Shown piece after piece: positions 60,494-64,000 of a DNA stretch of 64,000 bases (position 1 is the stretch's first letter; every line of letters begins with the position of its first letter). Origin of the DNA: Legionella rubrilucens (GTDB taxonomy: Bacteria > Pseudomonadota > Gammaproteobacteria > Legionellales > Legionellaceae); contig NZ_LNYT01000001.1 in NCBI RefSeq assembly GCF_001468125.1, positions 1-64,000 of the forward strand, read 5' to 3'. Position numbers and translations under genes: made by a program. Below the pieces are notes generated by a model. The model saw only the letters and a program-made list of their open reading frames with translations, was not told where the DNA came from and did no database searches.

Positions 60494-61306
60494 ATGCGAC
60501 ATGTGTTTATGATTTCCGACGGGACGGGTATTACCGCTGAAAACCTGGGCAATAGCCTGATGACCCAGTTTGGCAATATCCCCTTTGAAAAGCGAACAGT
60601 ACCCTATGTCGATACCATCGAAAAAGCCGAAGCGGTGGTGCTGGAAATAAATCAACGTTTTGAAGAAACCGGAGCTAAACCGCTGGTGTTCATGACGCTC
60701 ATCAACAGTGAAATTGCCCAAACCATTAAGCAGGCCCATGCCTGTGTTTATGATTTATTTAATACTTTTCTTGGCCCGCTGGAAAAAGAACTCAATTCCA
60801 AATCATCCTATACGGTTGGCCGTGCGCACGGAGTCGCTAATACGCAATCCTACACGCACCGTATTGAAGCCATTGATTACGCGCTGGCCCATGATGATGG
60901 GGTCAAAATTCGCGGCTACGATCAGGCCGACATCATCCTAATTGGCGTCTCTCGCTGCGGAAAAACACCAAGCTGTCTGTACATGGCCCTGCATTTTGGC
61001 GTTCTGGCGGCAAACTACCCGTTTACCGAAGAAGACTTATCCAGTTTCCGTTTACCGGATAGCCTGCGCCCGTACAAGAGCAAATTATTCGGTTTAACCA
61101 TCGATGCTGAACGTTTGCAGCATATCCGCACTGAAAGGCGTCCGAACAGCAAGTACGCCTCGGCGGAACAGTGCCGGCTTGAAGTCGCTGAAGTCGAAGC
61201 CATGTATCGACGTGAAAACATTCCCTACCTTAATTCCACCCGTTTTTCCATTGAGGAAATAGCCACCAAGGTGTTAGCCATCGCTGGAATCAAGCGGAAA
61301 TTTTAA
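60494..61306 (+). CDS. ppsR: Phosphoenolpyruvate synthase regulatory protein (bifunctional kinase/phosphorylase)
   Basis: A 270-residue PPSR/DUF299 protein that phosphorylates and dephosphorylates PEP synthase using ADP and Pi. The start MRHVFMISDGTGITAENLGNSL is the family N-terminus. The P-loop is GVSRCGKTPSCLYMALHFG near residue 155. The C-terminal RRENIPYLNSTRFSIEEIATKVL is typical. It controls gluconeogenic flux at pyruvate to PEP. The target ppsA is not in the window. Next door lie the methylcitrate genes, whose product is pyruvate, which gives a loose metabolic link. GAGGA stands 9 bases before the ATG. Confidence 0.95.
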   Translation: MRHVFMISDGTGITAENLGNSLMTQFGNIPFEKRTVPYVDTIEKAEAVVLEINQRFEETGAKPLVFMTLINSEIAQTIKQAHACVYDLFNTFLGPLEKELNSKSSYTVGRAHGVANTQSYTHRIEAIDYALAHDDGVKIRGYDQADIILIGVSRCGKTPSCLYMALHFGVLAANYPFTEEDLSSFRLPDSLRPYKSKLFGLTIDAERLQHIRTERRPNSKYASAEQCRLEVAEVEAMYRRENIPYLNSTRFSIEEIATKVLAIAGIKRKF

Positions 61307-61369
61307 CGCTCGCCTGCCTTGATGGCGTCGGCTGAATTAATTGAATAAAGGCGAACCGGAAAGAAGAGT

Positions 61370-61399
61370 AACCCGGGATTGGACTTAGCCACCCGGGTT
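61370..61399. terminator. Hairpin between convergent ppsR and prpD
   Basis: AACCCGGG (61370-61377) pairs perfectly with CCCGGGTT (61392-61399) across a 14-base loop. Both genes end nearby (61306 and 61422). There is no long T-run, so it is a likely but not proven bidirectional terminator. Confidence 0.55.
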
Positions 61400-61421
61400 G
61401 ATGACACCGCGACAATCCGCC

Positions 61422-62867
61422 TTATGCCTGCCAAAGCGTCATGAAGTCAGTCACCGGCATTGCGCTCAGGGTATTGGTGTCATTCATGGCTTTCAGGATT
61501 TCATCGCATCGTTCGTCAGAGAAGCGGGTATTGATATTACGGATAAATTTATCCATCAATACAGGAATCCCCTCTTCACGACGGCGTTGATGACCAATGG
61601 GGTACTCTACCGTGATTAAATCCGTTTGGCTGCCATCATTGAAATGAATACGCATGCTATTGGCAATCGAACGCTTTTCCGGATCATGGTAATCTTGAGA
61701 AAAACGTGCATTTTCAGTGACTTGCATTTTGGCGCGCAACGCATCAATGCGTGGATCGGAGGCCACATCGTCTTCATAGTGTTCTGCTTTCAAGTCGCCA
61801 TGCAGTAAAGCAACTGCCACCATGTACTGCAGGCAGTGATCACGATCGGCCGGATTATGCAAAGCGCCCTGCTTACTGATAATACGGATAGCCGACTCAT
61901 GCGTTACCAATTCAATGCGGCTTATTTCCGAAAGTCGGGTTTTAATCTGGCCATGCAGCTGCACCGCACACTCGACCGCCGTTTGGGCATGAAATTCGGC
62001 AGGATAGGATAATTTAAACAACACATTTTCCATCACATAAGAACCATACGGTCTTTGGAATTTAAACGGCTTACCGTCAAACAGCACGTCGTAAAACCCC
62101 CACTTGGGTGCCGAAAGTGCACTGGGATAGCCCATTTCTCCACTTGCGGAAATCAGAGCAAGACGAACGGCTCGGGATGTAGCATCACCTGCCGCCCAGG
62201 ATTTACGGGAACCGGCATTGGGTGCATGGCGATAAGTCCTTAAGCTTTGGCCATCCACGAACACCTGTGACAAGGTACGCATCAGTTGATCCCTGTTAGC
62301 ACCCAGCAATAAGGCAGCCACCGCACTGCTTGCGACTTTAACCAGAATGACATGGTCAAGACCAACACGGTTAAAGCTGTTTTCCAGAGCCAGACAACCC
62401 TGTATTTCATGAGCTTTGATCATGGCGGTCAAGACGGTGTGCATGGACAGCGGCGGCTGGTTGTTTTTTATATTCTGACGGCTGATGTAATCGGCTACTG
62501 CCAGAATGGCTCCCAGATTATCCGAAGGATGGCCCCACTCGGCTGCAAGCCAGGTATCATTAAAGTCCAGCCAGCGGATCATGGTGCCAATGTTAAAGGC
62601 AGCCTGCACGGGATCAAGCTCATATCCTGTCCCCGGAACACGCGCTCCGCCGGACAATAGAGCACCCGGTACAACAGGGCCAAGCAATTTGGTGCATTCT
62701 GGAAAATTTAAAGCCAGCATGCCGCAGCCCAAGGTATCCATCAGGCACAACCGGGCAGTTTCATAAGCCTTCGGGCTCTTGATTTCATGGTTTAACACGT
62801 AATCTGCAATGTCACTGATTACTTTGTCATAATCGGGTTTTACATTGTCTTCAACATACGAATGCAT
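61422..62867 (-). CDS. prpD: 2-Methylcitrate dehydratase (MmgE/PrpD family)
   Basis: A 481-residue enzyme that dehydrates 2-methylcitrate to 2-methyl-cis-aconitate in propionate catabolism. Family marks are [52 protein letters not shown], the [20 protein letters not shown] region and [19 protein letters not shown]. The start at 62867 has AGAGG 5-6 bases upstream; a TTG six codons earlier is less likely. The stop of prpC lies one base before the start, so the two are translationally coupled. The expected methylisocitrate lyase (prpB) would be upstream, to the right of the window. Confidence 0.95.
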   Translation of the reverse strand: MHSYVEDNVKPDYDKVISDIADYVLNHEIKSPKAYETARLCLMDTLGCGMLALNFPECTKLLGPVVPGALLSGGARVPGTGYELDPVQAAFNIGTMIRWLDFNDTWLAAEWGHPSDNLGAILAVADYISRQNIKNNQPPLSMHTVLTAMIKAHEIQGCLALENSFNRVGLDHVILVKVASSAVAALLLGANRDQLMRTLSQVFVDGQSLRTYRHAPNAGSRKSWAAGDATSRAVRLALISASGEMGYPSALSAPKWGFYDVLFDGKPFKFQRPYGSYVMENVLFKLSYPAEFHAQTAVECAVQLHGQIKTRLSEISRIELVTHESAIRIISKQGALHNPADRDHCLQYMVAVALLHGDLKAEHYEDDVASDPRIDALRAKMQVTENARFSQDYHDPEKRSIANSMRIHFNDGSQTDLITVEYPIGHQRRREEGIPVLMDKFIRNINTRFSDERCDEILKAMNDTNTLSAMPVTDFMTLWQA

Positions 62868-62868
62868 A

Positions 62869-63987
62869 TTATCCTCTTGCTTCAATGGCTACATAGGCTC
62901 TTGGTTCAGGCCCCGTGTACTCGGACGTGGGTCGAATTAACCGATTGTCTGCACGTTGTTCGAAAACATGCGCAGACCAGCCAGTAATTCGTGACATCAC
63001 GAAAATGGGTGTAAACAGCGGCGTCGGAATATCCACGTAGTGGTAGGCCGATGCACTGTAGAAATCCAGATTGGGGAATAATTTCTTCTCACGTCGCATG
63101 ACGGCCTCGACGCGCTCGGAAACGTTGAACAATTGCGTGTCGTTTTTCGCCATGGCGAGTTTTTTTGACCAGGATTTGATGATATCGGAACGCGGATCGC
63201 AGTCTTTATACACCCGATGGCCAAACCCCATGATTTTGGCTTTTTGAGCCAGCATAATCATTAATTTTTCTTCTGCTTCATCCGGATCGCGAAACTGGCT
63301 CAGCAGCTCCATGGCCGCTTCATTGGCGCCACCATGCAAGGGCCCTCTTAAGGTGCCGATGGCTGTAGTAATGGCCGAATAAAAATCAGATAAAGTTGCC
63401 GCCGTGACTCTGGCTGCAAAGGTTGACGCATTAAATTCATGCTCCGCATACAGAATCAGAGAAACATTCATCATGTCGCGCTCAAGCGTGGAAGGCTTAC
63501 GTCCATGAAGGAGGGCGATGAAATGACCGCCAATGGTCTCCTCGTCACTGAATTCTGACATTTCCTTGCCCTTGAAATGCCAGGCATACCAATAACACAT
63601 AATTCCCGGAAACAGCGCCAGCAATCGGTCAGCGATATCATACTGCTGTTTAAAATCATGCTCAGGCTCCAATGTACCGAGCATAGAACAGGCCGTTCTT
63701 AACACATCCATGGGATGAGTGTCTTTCGGCATCAGCTTCAACACGGTTTTTAAGGTGTCAGGGATCGCCCTTAAACCGGCCAGCTTTTGAGTGTAACGGG
63801 TCAGTTCATCACGTGTTGGCAAATGGCCATAGTGCAGCAGATAAGCCACTTCTTCAAACGTGGCATAGGCGGCTAAATCATCAATAGAATAGCCGCGGTA
63901 ATTCAATCCAGCGCCCTCATGCCCCACAGTCGCGATAGCCGATTGACCCGCAATCACCCCTTCCAGCCCGGCTGTACTATTGACCAT
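62869..63987 (-). CDS. prpC: 2-Methylcitrate synthase / citrate synthase
   Basis: A 372-residue type II-like short citrate synthase, the size of PrpC. It condenses propionyl-CoA with oxaloacetate. Active-site residues: His in [19 protein letters not shown], His in [15 protein letters not shown], and Asp in [15 protein letters not shown]. The early [33 protein letters not shown] is the methylcitrate synthase-type opening. GGAGGGAGAG lies just before the ATG at 63987. It is directly upstream of prpD. It probably belongs to an operon entering from beyond the right edge, such as prpB. Detoxifying propionyl-CoA would also serve odd-chain fatty acid or amino acid breakdown. Confidence 0.95.
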   Translation of the reverse strand: MVNSTAGLEGVIAGQSAIATVGHEGAGLNYRGYSIDDLAAYATFEEVAYLLHYGHLPTRDELTRYTQKLAGLRAIPDTLKTVLKLMPKDTHPMDVLRTACSMLGTLEPEHDFKQQYDIADRLLALFPGIMCYWYAWHFKGKEMSEFSDEETIGGHFIALLHGRKPSTLERDMMNVSLILYAEHEFNASTFAARVTAATLSDFYSAITTAIGTLRGPLHGGANEAAMELLSQFRDPDEAEEKLMIMLAQKAKIMGFGHRVYKDCDPRSDIIKSWSKKLAMAKNDTQLFNVSERVEAVMRREKKLFPNLDFYSASAYHYVDIPTPLFTPIFVMSRITGWSAHVFEQRADNRLIRPTSEYTGPEPRAYVAIEARG

Positions 63988-64000
63988 GCTCTCCCTCCAT

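Noticed and set aside
1-64000. tRNA, rRNA, insertion sequences, integrases or phage genes
   Set aside because: None were seen by reading the gaps and the frames. The gaps are short and hold only promoters, hairpins or nothing I can recognise. A tRNA or IS search program would be decisive.

Overview
The window reads as chromosome from a Legionella species, probably not L. pneumophila. The evidence is a Lsp-type type II secretion operon (lspFGHIJK), the flaA-flaG-fliD-fliS flagellar locus, a LpnE-like Sel1-repeat protein, the lss type I secretion locus followed by a purine phosphoribosyltransferase and pilBCD, and one of the small Fis regulators typical of the genus. Base composition looks moderate, in the mid-40s per cent GC by eye. 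I saw no tRNA, rRNA, CRISPR array, insertion sequence or phage gene. No stretch longer than about 300 bases lacks a gene.

Layout. 1-2.4 kb: the N-terminal part of a large RTX/Ig-like repeat protein that runs off the left edge, a small orphan gene and an HdeD-like membrane protein. 2.6-7.0 kb: fis, htpG behind a sigma-32-like promoter, a DUF4124 protein and glnA. 7.1-11.1 kb: lspFGHIJK. 11.2-16.0 kb: a secreted two-domain ABM-like protein, an APC permease, a GNAT protein and a LpnE-like protein. 16.2-22.5 kb: a four-gene minus-strand catabolic operon (saccharopine/lysine dehydrogenase family, ALDH7, FadN-type enzyme, thiolase). 22.7-28.9 kb: lnt-leuS-lptE-holA-nadD. 28.9-32.4 kb: accD-folC-dedD-cvpA on the minus strand. 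32.5-37.4 kb: flagellar filament genes and an L,D-transpeptidase, with two close matches to the sigma-28 consensus. 37.4-41.3 kb: rlpA, a D,D-carboxypeptidase, dat, ybeD and lipB. 41.3-53.2 kb: the lss locus (lssY, lssZ, an L,D-transpeptidase, lssB, lssD), split by two opposite-strand genes. One of these encodes a 1,413-residue protein with a zeta-toxin-like P-loop near its C-terminus. 53.4-61.3 kb: hpt, DUF1820, a methyltransferase, pilBCD, an uncharacterised pair and ppsR. 61.4-64 kb: prpD and prpC, part of a methylcitrate operon that enters from the right edge.

How the genes fit together. Three envelope-export routes have parts here: a type II pseudopilus, type IV pilus assembly whose prepilin peptidase PilD should also process the LspGHIJK pseudopilins, and a LapB/LapC-like type I transporter. 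The RTX-like protein at the left edge is a plausible cargo class for that transporter. The flagellar block and the L,D-transpeptidase beside it appear to share the FliA regulon.

The least explained content is the opposite-strand pair at 45.0-49.8 kb. It looks like accessory cargo, possibly a Dot/Icm effector and partner, placed inside the type I secretion locus. The 16-22 kb operon could carry lysine carbon to acetyl-CoA. Functional statements for families rest on recognition by eye, not on database searches.
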